DNA of 64,000 bases from Piliocolobus tephrosceles (lineage: Eukaryota; Chordata; Mammalia; Primates; Cercopithecidae): NCBI RefSeq assembly GCF_002776525.5, contig NC_045435.1, forward strand, positions 124,971,038-125,035,037, given 5' to 3'. Made by a program: the position numbers and the translations under genes. Below, piece by piece: positions 35,263 to 49,296 of the stretch (its first letter is position 1; each line of letters opens with the position of its first letter). Below the pieces are notes generated by a model. The model saw only the letters and a program-made list of their open reading frames with translations, was not told the DNA's origin and did no database searches.

Positions 35263-36899
35263 AAAAGTTGCATAAACAACAACAACAAAAAATGTTTCTG
35301 GTCATTTTATTTATAAAATGTGAATAAAATCAGTCACTCTTCAAAGTGAAGCAGGCACAAATGTATTTTAAGAGCTTCCAGAGTAATTCTTCTGTACTAC
35401 TAGTTTGAAAAAATGCAGTTGGAGATGGAGACCAAATTATACATTACAAAGAATTTCTCCAGAGTCAGAATCACAGGAGAAAACAAAACTGTTCCCAAGG
35501 GCAGAGTATGTATTAGGATTTTTATATGCTTGTATAATATATGCATGCATCATACATATTTTAAAATATTCATAAACAATATCAGAGGAACAGAGTAGAA
35601 TTGAGGGAAATTTCTGAGAGAGTGTAGCAAACACTTTTAAATGCTTGCATAAAAGGAACATTTTGTAGAGATAGACAGGAAAACAGCAACTTAAGTTTAT
35701 GGAAAATATTTTGTTGATAGTGTCTTAAAATTGGGGGAGAAATGCAGCCTCGTCCAGTTTCATTCAGCTCCAACCCATGAAAAGCATGGAAGCTTCTACT
35801 TCTATTCTTACAATAAGGAAAAGCTGAACAAACTCAAAATCAATGGCTTTTCTTGGATATATTAAAGAACAAAGGTTGCATTGTAAACTAGCCAAACAGG
35901 AGAGGCAAGCATACCCAGAAAGAGGTTGTCACTTAGATATGCTTTTCTGCTGCAGAAGCCACTGGACCCATGAACTGGAATAAATACTTAAATAATCATT
36001 TGACTAATTATTGGAGATAGAATACAACCAATGTGAAAGTGAGAAACCTATGTGACCAGAGTTTGAAGGAAGGCCATTCTTTAATGGGCTATCTTCCAGG
36101 AACCCTGGGAGTTTTTAGTTTTCACTGAGCAGATGCAAAAAAATTTTCTCTTAACTTTGGCATGAAGAAAGGGAGTATAACTGCTGTGAAACACAGTCAT
36201 ATTTGTCTCTGTAACAAAGGACTACTCTCTGAGTAAAAGTACTTCCAGAAAGCACAATTGCAAAGGTTTATCCAAGCTGGGAAAAAAGAACCGATCTCCA
36301 GTCCAGCTCACACCAGCGTGGACTCAAAAAACAAGAACAAACAACAACAACAACAACAGCAACAACAACAAAAATAGTAAAAAAGGTACTGGAGTTCCAG
36401 GAAATAGATTTAGAACTTTTCAGCCAGGGCAGAAAGCAGGAGATAGGGTAGACACTCCATCATTGAGAAAAGCTTGTGAAAGTCACAGCACTAAAACAAA
36501 GGCCTCTCAAATGCTGAATCTTAATTAGTAAATTATAGAACACTCCCCTGTCCTGTGAGTTTGCCATGGCACAAACAGGGATCCAATATAATTACAGTGG
36601 ATTTAGATGAAACAGGTGTACAGTAGATACTCTCTATGAAGAAGTGTATACATACATGAATAGATGTGTATTCAGTGGTGTTTATATGTCTGTGTAGACA
36701 TGTATACACATACAGACATATAAATATATGTGTGTATATATTTATTCCAAAAGTCAAGACAGGAGATATAAACACCAAAGAATTGGAAGTCTCTGGTACA
36801 AAAGTTGCAACAAACATTAAACATAACCCAATTTCTAGTCTGATTAACTTAAATTCTCATTCTAAAGGCCTATTTACCTGTTTCCATTCCCTACTTTCT
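35263..36899. other. Unique AT-rich DNA with a (CAA)n repeat
   Basis: No gene or repeat family recognised. Open frames on both strands at 36533-36947 are in microsatellite-like TGTATA/CATACA sequence and show no domain. Confidence 0.5.
36331..36372. repeat. (CAA)n microsatellite
   Basis: Eleven or so CAA units with one AGC interruption. Directly visible. Confidence 0.9.
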
Positions 36900-37300
36900 A
36901 CCAAAAATGTATTAGTATGCCAAAAGGCAAGAAAAAACACAACCTAAGAAAACAAAGCAATGATAGAACCAGCCTAAGATTGGTGCAGATGTTAGAACTA
37001 TTGGACAGGAAATTTAAAATAACTATAATTAACATGTTAAGAACTGTAATGGAAAAAGTAGACAAAATGAAAGAACAGATAAATAATGTAAGTACACAGA
37101 TAGAAACTAAAATACAGAAAATGTTATAATTCTAAAACACAGTAATATAGATGAAAAATGCCTTGTGGACACATTAATAGACTCAACATAGCTAAGGAGT
37201 GAATGAGTAAACTTGAAGATAGATCAACAGAAACTTCTCATACTGCAATGCACAAAGAAAACAGAATGAAAACCACAGAACAAAGCATTAACAAGCTGTG

Positions 37301-37622
37301 GGCCAGACACGGTGGCTCACGCCTGTAATCCCAGCACTTTGGGAGGCCAAGGCAGTTGGATCACGAGGTCAGGAGATGGAAACCGTCCCGGCTAACCATG
37401 GTGAAACCCCGTCTCGACCAAAAATACAAAAAAAATTAGCCAGGCATGGTGGTGGGTGCCTGTAGTCCCAGCTACTCTGGAGGCTGAGGCAGGAGAATGG
37501 CATGAACCTGGGAGGCGGAGCTTGCAGTGAGCCAAGATCTCACCACTGCACTCCAGCCTAGGAGACAGAGTGAGACTATGTCTCAAAAAAGAAAAAAAAG
37601 GAAAAAAAAAAAAAAGAAAAAA
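37301..37622 (+). mobile_element. Alu SINE (AluY-like)
   Basis: Complete Alu with ATCACGAGGTCAGGAGAT and GGAGCTTGCAGTGAGCC, both Y-type phrases. A perfect 12-base target duplication AACAAGCTGTGG flanks it (37290-37301 and 37623-37634). The tail is A-rich with G interruptions. Confidence 0.95.
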
Positions 37623-37798
37623 AACAAGCTGTGGAACAATATGAAAAAGTTTAATATAAAATAATTAGAATATCAATAGCAGAAAAAGAGAACAGATTAG
37701 AAGAATTATTTAAAGTAATAATCGTCAAGAACTTTCCCATATTATTGACAGACATCAAACCATAGATCCAGGAAGTTTAGACAATACCTTGTAGGATA

Positions 37799-37846
37799 AA
37801 TACACACCCACACACTTACACACACATGCACAAATACATACACGAA
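37799..37846. repeat. Imperfect (CA)n tract
   Basis: A CA-rich stretch with T and G interruptions inside the old LINE. Confidence 0.7.
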
Positions 37847-40360
37847 CCACCCCCAAGACATATCACATTCGAGGTGCATAAAACCAAAGACAAAGAGAAA
37901 TTTGTAAAGGATATCCGAGAAAACTTTCCTTATCTATAGAGAAATGAGGATTAAAATTCCAGTGGCCCTCTCTTTATAAGCAAGGCAAGCAAGAAGCAAT
38001 TGGAGTAAAATATTTAAAGTGTTAAAAGTTTTGCAATAAAATACTAAATTTTGTATTCAGTAAAATTATCCTGCAGACATGAAGAAGAAATAAAGACTTC
38101 TTCAGACAAACAAAAGCTTGTGTATTTTGTTTCCAGCAGAATTACCTTTTAATCAATTTTTTAAAAGGTTATTCAGAGAGAAGAAAAACGATATAGAAAC
38201 TTAAACTTACACTTAAAAATGGAAAAGCACCAAATAACAAGTAAATGAAGGTAAATAAATATTGCATTTTTATTAATTGATCTAAAAATAAATGTTTAAG
38301 TAAATAATGACAACAGATTGTGTGAACATAGCGTATATAGAGAAAATTAATACTAGCAATGTTATAAGGGACAGCAGAAACTGAATCCTCTGTAAAAAGT
38401 TATTTGAACTATATGTAAAGGGTGATGGCACAGTCAAAATGGATTTAGATTGGCTAAAAATGTAAGCTATGAGCACAGGACAACAATTAAACAGTATATA
38501 TATTATTTTATCTTGACACCTGAAGAGCAAGATAAAATGTCAATGTAAAATGTTCAATTAAAACTCGACAAGGCAGAAAAATGGGGTGAATAAAGAATGA
38601 AAGCAATTATTAAAAATCAGTTACAACCATTTTAGATATTCACCCAATGATATTAGTATTATTAATTGCTTTAACTGTTAGTCATCTGAATACACCAATT
38701 AAGTCAGAAATTGTCAAAGTGAATTTATAAAACCAAAAATTAGCTATATATTGACTTTAAGAAAATCACTTTAGATACAAAGTTGAAAGAAAAGGGATGG
38801 AGAAATATATAATATACCACTAATATAGAAAACTGAAATATCTATCTATACTAATTTCAGATAAATCAGACATACAAACAAGAAAGCTTATCAAGGTGGG
38901 AAGATAAAATATTCCTATATAATTATGCATTGAACAAGAGTATCAAAATTCATGAGGTAGAAACTGATAGCACCAATGCTAGAATGTTATTCTGCTCTCC
39001 TGTTGCTGTATCTAAATGGAGTTCTGATTTCTGACTCAGGCCACATGTTTCTGCTAGTATGTATACATGTATGCTTTTGTATCGTGTATCTACCTATGTA
39101 CACATCCAGCTACACAAAGGTAAAATTTAAAACGCTTCACAGTTTGTTTCTGACTTAAAAATTAAAGAATGAGAAAATGATCTTGATTTTAATACATGGA
39201 AATATTCTTGCATGTAAAATTATAAAGAAGATAATAGAAATATTTGTAATTCAAACTAGAAATAGGACAGTCAATATTTTTTTCTTCTTTGGCCTGATGT
39301 TCTCTGTATACACACAAATACAAACAGATAGACATGTTCTATATCTCCATATTATGCTTGGCTCCTTAGTAACATATAAGAGTTCTAAAGTTAACCATTT
39401 TTAAAAATGATGGTTTTTTTAAATATATACTGTTTAACAATTTTATTTAAATCTTCTTGAAAATGAATAATTTTGTTTTTTCTTATTTTTATTCTAAATA
39501 TGCTTGTGGTCAGTAGATAATATGATCTGTTAATTATAATTGCTCAGTTTCACACTATACTAAAATTAATATAAAACATTAAATCTTTTAAAGTATTATT
39601 CAGTTTTTATGTCTCTAATATTTTCTTATTTGTCCTGATTGTGAAAATGAAAGCGGATATTTTTGAACTAATAATGAAAATAAGAGAAATATTTGTCTCC
39701 AAAAAACAAAAGCAAAAATGAAATAACTCAGTGGATATAGGGTATATTATCACAACCACAAGACTGAAGGATTATGCGATTAACTAGAAGGAAGAAGAGG
39801 CAATAAGGCAGACTCAAAACTTTCAATAGCAAGACATTATACATCTTCTATTTATGGTTATAACATTAGATAATACTTCTTCAGTAAATTTTCTGTGTGT
39901 CTCTGTTCATACTATACATTTCCACATGAGAACGTTAAGAGAGTGCAACCAGTCATCTACTCTACCATTTTAGAGCTGAGTATACTATAATTATCTTTGT
40001 CAAAAAACAACACAAGTGGAGGAAAGAGAGCTCTTTAATCAAAGGAAATTTTAATAAAAGAAAAAGAAAGAAAAGAAAAAAGAGTACTGCACACTCACAG
40101 CTTTCTTTATATACAAACAAACCCAGAAAAATCTTCCAACCTTACGTGCAACTTTTCTTCATCAACAAATAATAAACAGATGTATTCCTTTTCCAGTGAT
40201 GGAAAATACAAAGTCATAACTTGCTAGTGAGTCTTAAGAGACAATGTCATGAAGACATTGTTGTCCTAGTCTAGGACCACTAAGTGATGACACTGGCTGC
40301 TCTTCTAGTTCTCATCACTAATAAACCTCACATAATATCATTGTGAGGAAGAAGACAATT

Positions 40361-40384
40361 TTATATATATATATATATATATAT
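40361..40384. repeat. (TA)n microsatellite
   Basis: Twelve TA units, directly visible. Confidence 0.95.
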
Positions 40385-42379
40385 TTTACATAAGAAAAAC
40401 TTACAATAACTTAAGTGGCTCTGCCTGTGTTTGGTAGCAGTTGCTTTTTAATAATCTCTTCCCTTAAGCATGGAAATACTATGAAGCACTCCAAAATATA
40501 CAATAAATATAAATTTCATTTGGATTTCTATTATAAATCAGCTTTCCCCCTCAATACTCAGGGCCAGCACGATATACATTTTATTCAATTTTCAAAGATT
40601 TAGTGAGGAATGCTGATTGCAATATCACAGTACAAGATTTGAATTTAGGGAAAATATAATTGTATACCTTGGTGGAATCAGCCCTCCATTCTTTGCTAAG
40701 AAGTGTAGACTAGAAGAGCCCAGAATCACAGAAGCAGGCCATAAACCTGTTCAGAATAAACTACTAGTACAATCCTAAGAAGCATGTTTCTTGTTTAAAA
40801 AAAATTAATTCAGTTCTAACTTTGATTTCCCGTATCATTTTACAAAACTCCCTTTCCTCATAGAGAATATTATTTTTCAAAAATTAAAGTACCTACTTTA
40901 AATAAACATCAACAGATTCATGTTAGCTTCTGTTAATGATAGATAATTTGCATTATGATAATGCATTCTATTTGAAATCTGCCTTTCATGGTTTAGTTTT
41001 AGATTATTTAACATTTTAAATTACACTCCTTTAATTATACAATTACTTAGAATATAATACTCTTATTAATTAAGAAAATTAACATACAATGAAATATAGA
41101 TTGTTTTCAAATGTGAAAATTACCATGGTTTACTGAAAGCTTAGGTAATTTTCATTTACAATTGCATAATTCCATCCATTGGTAGAAAATTGTTTCTGGA
41201 CTTTGTAGTTAGACTCATTTCTACTTTCTTTACATGTGACTGTTATACTTTGAGGAGTAATTGAAAACCTATTTAAGATGCATTATAAATTTAGGAAAAG
41301 AGCCTCTTCTCAGTAATAACTATCCTCTACATTTATGACATTAAAGCATTAAAATGTTTCATTTCTTGTAAACTTTGAGAAAATAAATTTATATATCATC
41401 ATATTTTTTCTTAAACAGCCAGCAGCTAAATTCACAAAATTTTACAGGTTCATAGTTATAGATATTGGCTAACTCTTTGGGTTATTAGGAGAAGAAATGT
41501 AGAATAAGCAACTCGAGTCTTCAAAATTTTACGAAGTGCAAATTATACAAAGTCGTCAGAGTCATATTACATATTAATTTGAAGGAATACCTCTTCATAT
41601 CTGGTCTCATCCCTTCAACTTTCAGCATAAAAAGATAAGGCAGTAAACCAATTTCAATACTAATTTTAATTGATGGTATCTTTTTATACACTCTCATTTT
41701 ATTTGTTAATTCAGTTAACACTTATTGAAAGAATATACTTACTAAGGTTTTTGGTAATAAGGTAGTAGGCTGATATCTCTTATAGTTGACTAAATAAACT
41801 CTAGTTGGTTGCCATCTCACTTCTTAGAAACATTCTGGTCTAGGTCCCTGTAGGTCAAGACATCCTGGTTATTACTCCAATCTTACAGTCTATTTTGCTA
41901 ATTAATTTTATTTTGCCTCTCATGATTAAGTACTGTCTTTTAATCACTGGTTTTGAAAATACTAACAATTCTATCCATACAAGGGACACCAGTTTCATGG
42001 CAATATCTCATACTGTAAACATTAGCCTACTGAGCTTCTTACATATCCTCCTGCACCCCCATCAGTGCATTTATTATTACCTTGATGAAAAGTTACTTTT
42101 TTGGTGGGACCTCCTTGGAAACATAGTCAAGTTGTGGTTATCTTCTAGTTGGACTTTGTAGCAATCTAATCCGATTTAAGACAAAATTTAGATAAACCTG
42201 AAATTAGAGGTGTTGAAGTGGGCAAATAGAATCTTTGAGGCAAATGTCTCAGGTGAGAACTTTGCCTGTTTTCCAGATGATACAAGGTGGTTGTCTTATA
42301 AGGAGAGAGAGAGAGAGAAAGAGTCATTTGTTTTGGCTGGTAAAATCAGGGATATTTGATGATTACCTATCAATTTGTC

Positions 42380-42424
42380 ATCTATCTATCTATCTATCAT
42401 CTATCTACCTACATATCTATATAA
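42380..42424. repeat. (TATC)n tetranucleotide microsatellite
   Basis: Several TATC units followed by CTAC and ATAT variants. Directly visible. Confidence 0.9.
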
Positions 42425-42832
42425 TCTACCATCTGTCAATTAAATGGAAAAATTTCTGTATTATGTACATCAGCATTCTACTTTGTTTCCATCAGGGTCC
42501 TGACTTAGGCACAAATATTCAAATATGTCCATTCAGTGCCTTTCGAAGCTCTGTCACCATTACTATTAAATTTCAGCCTGATTTTTAGCACAATGTAGTT
42601 TGCAGCTATAGGTGACAAGGAGACCTGTAAGTGCTCCCATGGAGGTATTCTGAAATCTACAGTGTGGCTTGCATTGATAGTTTGCTAATCTGATATTGCC
42701 CTTTCAGTGGTTCTAAACCGAGTATCAAGCCTTCCAACTCTAGTCCTTGTCATTGTCTTCGTCTTTATAATATTCAAGTGTAATCTCTACGTTATAGTTA
42801 TAAACCAATATTTCACCCTCCACCTTGTAGTA

Positions 42833-43275
42833 TGCTTAATGTGTGGCTAAAACATATGTCTATGTCTTAACTCCCTGAACCTGTGAATATTGATTTATGT
42901 GGTAAAACATGTGAGCAAGTTAAGGATCTTGAGAAGAGGAGTTAATACTGAATCATCTGTGTGAAGCTTAAATGGAATCATATGTGTCTTTGTAAGACCA
43001 TAGCAGTGGTTGCTGGGACATAAGATGTACACAAAGGAGAAGGCCAAGTGAATGAAAATTACAAGCCCAGGTACACAAAGGATTCTCGGCAGCCACCAGA
43101 GACCAAGAGGGAGCCATAGAACAGATTATATCCTGGAGACCTTAGAGAAAGCACAGCTGTGCCAATGTGTTGATTTTGGACTCCTGGCCTCTGAAATGTC
43201 ACATAATAAATTTCTGTTGCTGTAAACCACCAAGTTTGTGGTAATTTGTTATGACAGCCTCAGGAAACTAACACA
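42833..43275 (+). mobile_element. MLT1-type MaLR LTR
   Basis: Consensus phrases in order: TGAATATTGATTTATGTGG, GATCTTGAGAAGAGGAG, CAGCCACCAGAGACCAAGAG, TTTTGGACTCCTGGCCTC, ATAATAAATTTCTGTTGCTG, TTTGTGGTAATTTGTTATGA and a terminal GGAAACTAACACA. No internal sequence is attached. Confidence 0.85.
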
Positions 43276-43639
43276 AATCTCATTGATATATTCCACCAGT
43301 GAGATTCTTAGCAATGTTAACGTCTCTGCCTGTCAGGAGTTATTAGTACTCCCCTACCATCAATATCAATGGACTCCTTATTAGTATCTGACCTCTAGAT
43401 GATCCATTTCCAAGATCCTGTCTTGATAGTCTGTTTTCTAAGGCTACTATGATATAAATTATCTCAATCTTTCTCTCCATCTTCCAAATGAGACTCTATA
43501 ACAACTGTTTGCATGCAGGTAGTTTATGTAAGGATATTCTCCTAGGGGCGAAGACTGGGGTGTCAGGGGAGAATAAAGTAGTAAAGCCAAACAAATCCTG
43601 TGTTACTCAATTGGTTTATGTTTTGGACCAATAAAGCTC

Positions 43640-44440
43640 AAACTCTCATGGTCTTTTTGATGTGTCAACTTGGACAGGCTACCATTCTAAGTTATTCAAT
43701 CAAACATTAATCTAGCTGTTGCTGTGAAATTATTTTGTATATTTGATTAAAGTTTGTATCAAATGATTTAAGAAAGGGAGATTATTTTAGATAATCTGGG
43801 TGAAAGTGATTCAATCAGTTGAAAGATTTTTGAGAGCAGAAGTGAGCCTTCTCTGAAGAAGAAAAAATTCTGTCTATGAGCAGCAGCTTCAGCTTCTGCC
43901 TGAGAGTTCCAGCCTGCCTTTCCTGGGGGCTTCTTTAGCCAAGTTTGTTTAGCCATCCCCTCAATTACATAAACCAATTTCTTGAAAGAAATCTCTATCA
44001 GCCAAGCACAGTGGCTCATGCTGGTAATCCCAGCACTTTGGGAGGCTGAGGTGGGTGGATCACAAGGTCAGGAGATTGAGACCATCCTGGCCAACATGGT
44101 GAAACCACGTCACTACTAAAAATATGAAAATTAACTGGGTGTAGTGGTGTGTGCCTGTAGTCCCAACTCCTGGGAAGGCTGAGGCAAGAGAATCACTTGA
44201 ACCCGGGAGGTGGAGGTTGCAGTGAGCCGAGATTATGCCACTGCACTCCAGCCTGGCAACAGAGCAAGACTCTGTCAAAAAAAGAAAGAAAGAGAGAGAC
44301 AGAGAGAGAGAAAGAAAGAAAGAAAAGAAATTTCTATCTATCATCTACCTATTTATCTCATCTATCTACCAGCTATCAATTAATCAATATGTCTATCTAT
44401 TTATTATCTATATATCTATCATCTCTCTATATGTGTCTCC
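43640..44440 (+). mobile_element. ERVL-type LTR split by an Alu
   Basis: Holds the series TGATGTGTCAACTTGGACAGG, CTAGCTGTTGCTGTGAA, GATAATCTGGGTGAAAGTGA, TTCAATCAGTTGAAAG and CTGCCTGAGAGTTCCAGCC, the MLT2-like order. The (TCTA)-rich end of the LTR resumes after the Alu as TATC repeats (44330-44430). The final part is not clearly identified. Confidence 0.6.
44000..44328 (+). mobile_element. Alu SINE (AluS-like)
   Basis: Complete Alu with an A/GA-rich tail. The flanks AAGAAATCTCTATC (43986-43999) and AAGAAATTTCTATC (about 44326-44339) form its target duplication. Confidence 0.95.
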
Positions 44441-45581
44441 TACTTGTTCTTCCTTATATCTGTCTCCTACTCATTTCTACAAGGAATTCTGTCCACAAAG
44501 TATCATTTAGTGGAAACATCAAGTTGTCAAACTTCATGTGCTTGTGTTAGTATGTCATAACATGAAGGGCACAACAATAAAACAATCACTAAAAATCTGT
44601 ATGTTCCCAGGAAAATTTTATTCTGCAATTTTTATAACTAATGCTTAATAGTGAAAGTAGGAGAGAAGAAAAATTTTACTTTTCTTACTTTACATATCTC
44701 TCCAAAATTTTATATGTGCATATTTTTAAAATTCAAAAATAAAACAGTATGGAAATATTGAATAAATTATGAAATAATATAGCATTGTATTCTAAAAGAT
44801 TTTAGTACTCACAATTTATCTTTTTTTCTGATTATATTTTAAATATAAGGTAGAAGCTTTCTCAAGGTCACAAAGAAGAAAGCAATAGATCAGTGACTTG
44901 AACTCACATCTTCTAAAGCCCAAATCCATACATTTTTAAAATCATGCCCAGTAGTCCTTGTCAGTAACAGTAAATGACTTTCAAAGTCACCTGCTATTTG
45001 AAAGGCTTTAAAATTACATGAGAAAATTAAAACTAGTTTTTATAATTTAAATATTTGATGTCTTCAGTATAAAATATTCAGATAAAGACAACTACACATT
45101 CAATTTTTCACTGACTGAATCAACTGCCTCTTCAGATGTTAATAGGAATTCATTAATTCTCAAATTCCCCAAATTCTAGAAAATTGGCATCAAATGTACA
45201 TTATAGCTTAAATCATGAAGTTATCTCACTGTATTCTCATTACTTAGAAACTTTTAATGCCATCACTGTACTCCCCAATGATTTTTTAGTTAAAACTATT
45301 TACTGCTGATCTTTTGTCTATAGAAATCAAGTGGAGGATAAAGATATTGAGGATTTTTCCAGATCAGACTTCTAAAACCCAGAATGACTTAGATTAACTG
45401 CAATGTATTTTCTTTTATAGAAAGTTTATTATGGAATTAGCAGATATCTTGAATGGACACACGAAAGTTGTTTAAAAGTGGACCATACACATGACGCTTA
45501 TGCATCTCAGTGCAATCTTCAAAAATAAATAACACAATGGAAGTTATATACACACATTATTAAATGTAATGATGAGTCTGT
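44441..45581. other. AT-rich unique DNA, nothing recognised
   Basis: No repeat family, exon or RNA gene is recognised on either strand. Confidence 0.5.
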
Positions 45582-46310
45582 TAGCAGCGGAACATATTCC
45601 AGTCAGAAGACACCAAAGTACGTTACCAGTTGCAAATCCATATGCGTCAGCAGCAACCTCAATTCTAGCCTCCCCAGAAGAAAGAATTCAACTGAGGGGA
45701 ATAAGGTAGAAGGAGAGATCAAGGTAAGTTTTAGAGTAGGAACAAAATTGTATTAAAAAGCTTTAGATCACATATGAAAGGAAGTAAAATCACTTAGAAG
45801 TGGGTCAAGCGGGTAACTTGAGAGATCACGCGTGCTGTTTGACCTTTGACTTGGGTTTTATATGTTGGCATAAACGTCTGGGGCTTTGCATTCCTTCTCC
45901 CCTGAGTCTTCCCTTGGGGTAGCCTGTTCACATATGCAGTGGCCTGCAAGCATTTGGGAGGGAAACATGTTCAGTGTATTTACTGGAGTTATATGCATGC
46001 TCATTTGAGGCATTCTTCCCTTATGAGTCAAAAGTCTCTAGAAGATTGTAGACCAGATAAACAACATTTTGTCTCTTAATTAGGCTGCTTGATCCACCTG
46101 GCCCAACTCCTGAGCTCTTTTTGAGAAGCTGCTAATCACTAGTTTCAGGTTTTTTCTATCTATTGCAAGAATGCCTTTTCCTGGCGCTGGCTGCAACCAA
46201 TTATTATTTTAGAGAGACAGTTAACCACCTGACCCTCACCTGATGGTCGCCTGACCCTTGGGAGTCCTCTTCTGTCCTGCTCGTGCTTGACTAGCTACTG
46301 ACAGTAATAA
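45582..46310 (-). mobile_element. Probable ERV1-type LTR, minus strand
   Basis: A block of balanced composition in AT-rich surroundings. On the minus strand a TATA-like ATATAAAACCC (about 45858-45868) is followed by a C-rich stretch and then TTTTGTTCCTACTC near 45,740, as in LTR R/U5. The CpG-containing CACGCGTG lies at 45826-45834. Family and exact edges are undetermined. Confidence 0.45.
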
Positions 46311-48012
46311 GTTCAATTAATGCCCCCCTTGAATGTATGTATGTGATCAAGTGCTAAACTAATGCTAAAAGTTACCTATTCTTGTTTGATATAATTTAGT
46401 GGTATAAAAGGAGTAATAAGTCTATACGTAACTTTTGAACAAAAACTGAAAAACTACTTAAGCAAAATAATTTAAAACGTAAAATATAGTGCACTGGGTA
46501 ATGTTTCTTCAACTCAAAATGTTGCATTCCTCTCTCCCTGTCTCTCTGTTTCCTTCTGTCTCTCCACCTCTCTCTTGCCTACAGGGGTTCAGTTCATCTT
46601 TAAGACAACACCCTTACTGATTCCTAAGTGAGAATAAAGATGAGTGAAAATTAACATCAATTGGTATTAGTGAACTACCATTTCCTGATGAAGGCTTGCA
46701 TCAATTTTCCTTGCTAAAACAAAATTAATCAAATTAGCAGACCTTCATTTATGCACTCAACATTGAATACATTAATCCTGGTATATCACAGAGAGAACCA
46801 CTGGTATGGAATTTCTTTGATTTCTTTGGAATATTTAGAATAAAATTAGAAGAAATAATTTAAACATCATTTCTTTTATTGGAATGCAAAATACAGGTAG
46901 ATTAGTAAGTACAGTCACAATAGCAAATGCAAGTATATTACTCAACCTCCTGCTGTTCATAAAAGGATCATCACTCAAAACTCCAGGATGTTTTCTCCCT
47001 GGTACCTTTAAACTATATCCTTACCAACTTTTATTTCTGTTTTATTTTTCTCTTCTTGGAAATGCTACTGCTTCTTAGATTTGCAGCCTCCCTAATTTCC
47101 ATCCTCTGTTTTCTGCTTGATCATGGGGTCTACTGGGACTTTCTTTGCTATCTACTTTTCTTCTCCAACTGAAATAGAACATTCTGAATTACTGACCTCT
47201 TCACTCCTAAATGAAGTTCGCTCATTTAAAATGCTACCAGTGGTGAACTCCAACTTATTATCCCACAAACTGCTAAGCCTAAATAATCACTGAAACTGTA
47301 TAAGTCTTTTGAAAGCATCATATCAGAATTTCACTGCTGTGGGATACACAGCAGCTGGAAACTGAAACAAATTCCATTTAAAATATAACAACATGAGGCA
47401 GGGGAAAAAATCACACACACACAAAAATGAATGCTTAAAGCTTTATGTGGTCCAAGTGTCCAATGATCTGCAATTTTTGTTACATTGACAAAGGCTCAGT
47501 CAAGGGAAAAAATGTTACTGGTGACATTTGTTTCTGATTTGTTTGTTCTTTGTCACCTGTCACCAAAGCACAGTGAAACCACATCATTTTCCCTGAAGAA
47601 CAGCATGTTTCCAGAATTGTTTTACACTAGTCATCATGATATATTCAATGCTACTCCATGGTATTGCATAAGGCTACCAAAAATATATTAACAATAAAAT
47701 AAATAAAATTTAAAACTAACAACAAATTTGCTCCTGTTTGTGCCTAAAAGCTTTCCAAGATTAAGGCAGCCCATCAGCATAGCAATTATTAAATAAATGA
47801 AGCCAAATAAAGTAGTGGACATAACAATTAAATACTCTTTCATATATACTTTATTGCTTAAGTACTACCCAGCAAAGATTTCATTTTTTTTATTTCAAAT
47901 ATTTACTAGCAACTTGTTTTATATCACCTTGTCAGGTACCTTGAGCAATATGTTCCACAGGGGTAGTTACTTAAATATCTGTGGCACAGTGCATAATGCC
48001 ATATTGTTTATT
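46311..48012. other. AT-rich unique DNA, nothing recognised
   Basis: No gene or repeat family recognised. A short (TCTC)-rich segment lies near 46531-46575. Confidence 0.5.
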
Positions 48013-48312
48013 CTTTTTTTTTTTTTTTTTTTGAGACAGAGTCTTGCCCTGTCGCCCAGGCTGGAGTGCAGTGGCGCAATCTCAGCTCACTGCAACCTCT
48101 GCCTCCCAGGTTCAAGTGATTCTCCTGTCTCAGCCTCCTGAGTAGCTGGGATTACAGGTGCATGCCACCATGCTGGGCTAATTTTTGTATTTTTAGTAGA
48201 GACGGGGTTACACCATGTTGGTCAGGCTGATCTTGAACTCCTGACCTTGTGATTTGCCTACCTCAGCCTCCCAAAGTGTTGGGATTGCAGGCATGAGCCA
48301 CCACGTCTGGTT
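48013..48312 (-). mobile_element. Alu SINE (AluS-like), minus strand
   Basis: Complete antisense Alu with a T-run of about 21 at its left. CATATTGTTTATT flanks it on both sides (47999-48011 and 48313-48325), a perfect 13-base target duplication. Confidence 0.95.
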
Positions 48313-48599
48313 CATATTGTTTATTGAATTGAAATTATTAAGCCCTCCTGTTATGGTCTAGGGAAGTGGGGGATGAGTGAAGAGTTGAGGGGCAGGAAAC
48401 TTCACTGGGGAAATACTGTTGTAAATGTCAAGGTCCTACTAAGAGTTTCAATTTCAATAAACATATTTTATTGTCATTACCTTTAAAAAGATTGTTCTAA
48501 ATGTAAACAATTGTTCTAAATAGTTCTAAATGTAAGGAGAAGTTAAGTAACTACACTCACAATTTCATAATGGAAATATTGATAAAAGCAGGCAATGCT

Positions 48600-48870
48600 A
48601 TATATATATATATTAAACGAGACAGGTCTTGCTCTGTCACCCCGTTCGGTGAGCAGTTGTGCTGTTACGACTCACTACAGCCTTGATTTCCCAGGCTCTA
48701 GTGATCATCCTACTTCAGCATCCTAAGTAGCAGGAAATGCAGGTATGCACCACTATTCCTAGTTGTTTTTTTTTTTTTTTTTTTTTTTTTTTCTGGAGAG
48801 ATGGGGTTTTGCCATGTTGCCCAGGCTGGCAAGACATCTGCCCACCTCAGCCTTCCAAACTAATGCCACT
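48600..48870 (-). mobile_element. Diverged Alu SINE (AluJ-like), minus strand
   Basis: Antisense Alu with many differences; it shows GAGACAGGTCTTGCTCTGTCA, ACGACTCACTACAGCCTTGA and GGGGTTTTGCCATGTTGCCCAGG. A long T-run (48763-48791) replaces the mid A-linker, and the left end runs into a (TA)n tract at 48599-48613. Confidence 0.85.
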
Positions 48871-49296
48871 TTTTGTTATATTTTTAAAGTTTGTTTTTTT
48901 TTTTTTTAATTCTACTTTCCTTCTCCTTTCTTTAAGTTTGTACCTCTTTCTACATACATGTGCACTGTGGTTTATTAAATCTGTTTATACATCTTTACAA
49001 TAGCTATTTTGATCTATGTGTATCCTTGAATAACTTACTCTTACATATTTAAGATTCCTGTCATCTTGACCTCTAAATTTAATCTTTTGATATATTTTTA
49101 TTCAAAACTTTATGAGACTCTTATATTCCTGTTTATAACATATTTATTTAACATACTTGTCATTAGTCATTCTAATATGCTAATCTAATGCTAAACACAT
49201 GTATCAATTTATTGTGATGGCATCACCTCAATTTTACATTACTATCTGTACACTTAGGAAAACTCTACCTGGATGTCTTTAAATTTTGACATACTT

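Larger units (their letters stand above)
36900..38970 (+). mobile_element. Old LINE of L1M/HAL1 type
   Basis: Plus-strand text matches old L1/HAL1 ORF1 and downstream sequence: TTGGACAGGAAATTTAAAAT, AACCAAAGACAAAGAGAAA, AATAAAGACTTCTTCAGACA, and later ATTTCAGATAAATCAGACAT. A short open frame at 36917-37129 (coiled-coil-like, rich in K, M and I) is a remnant of ORF1. An AluY interrupts it at 37301. Borders are approximate and the subfamily is uncertain. Confidence 0.6.
38971..42832. other. AT-rich unique DNA with microsatellites
   Basis: No gene or repeat family recognised in 3.9 kb. Contains a (TA)n tract at about 40361-40384, a short (GA)n at 42302-42319 and a (TATC)n repeat at 42380-42424. 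The open frames at 38976-39404 and 41895-42161 show no domain and no codon signature. Confidence 0.5.

Noticed and set aside
37799..37846. Repeat spacing resembling a CRISPR-like array
   Set aside because: It is an irregular CA-rich tract; no repeat-spacer structure exists, and the DNA is primate.
43768..44019. Minus-strand frame crossing the LTR/Alu junction
   Set aside because: It joins ERVL-type LTR and Alu text and has no conserved domain.
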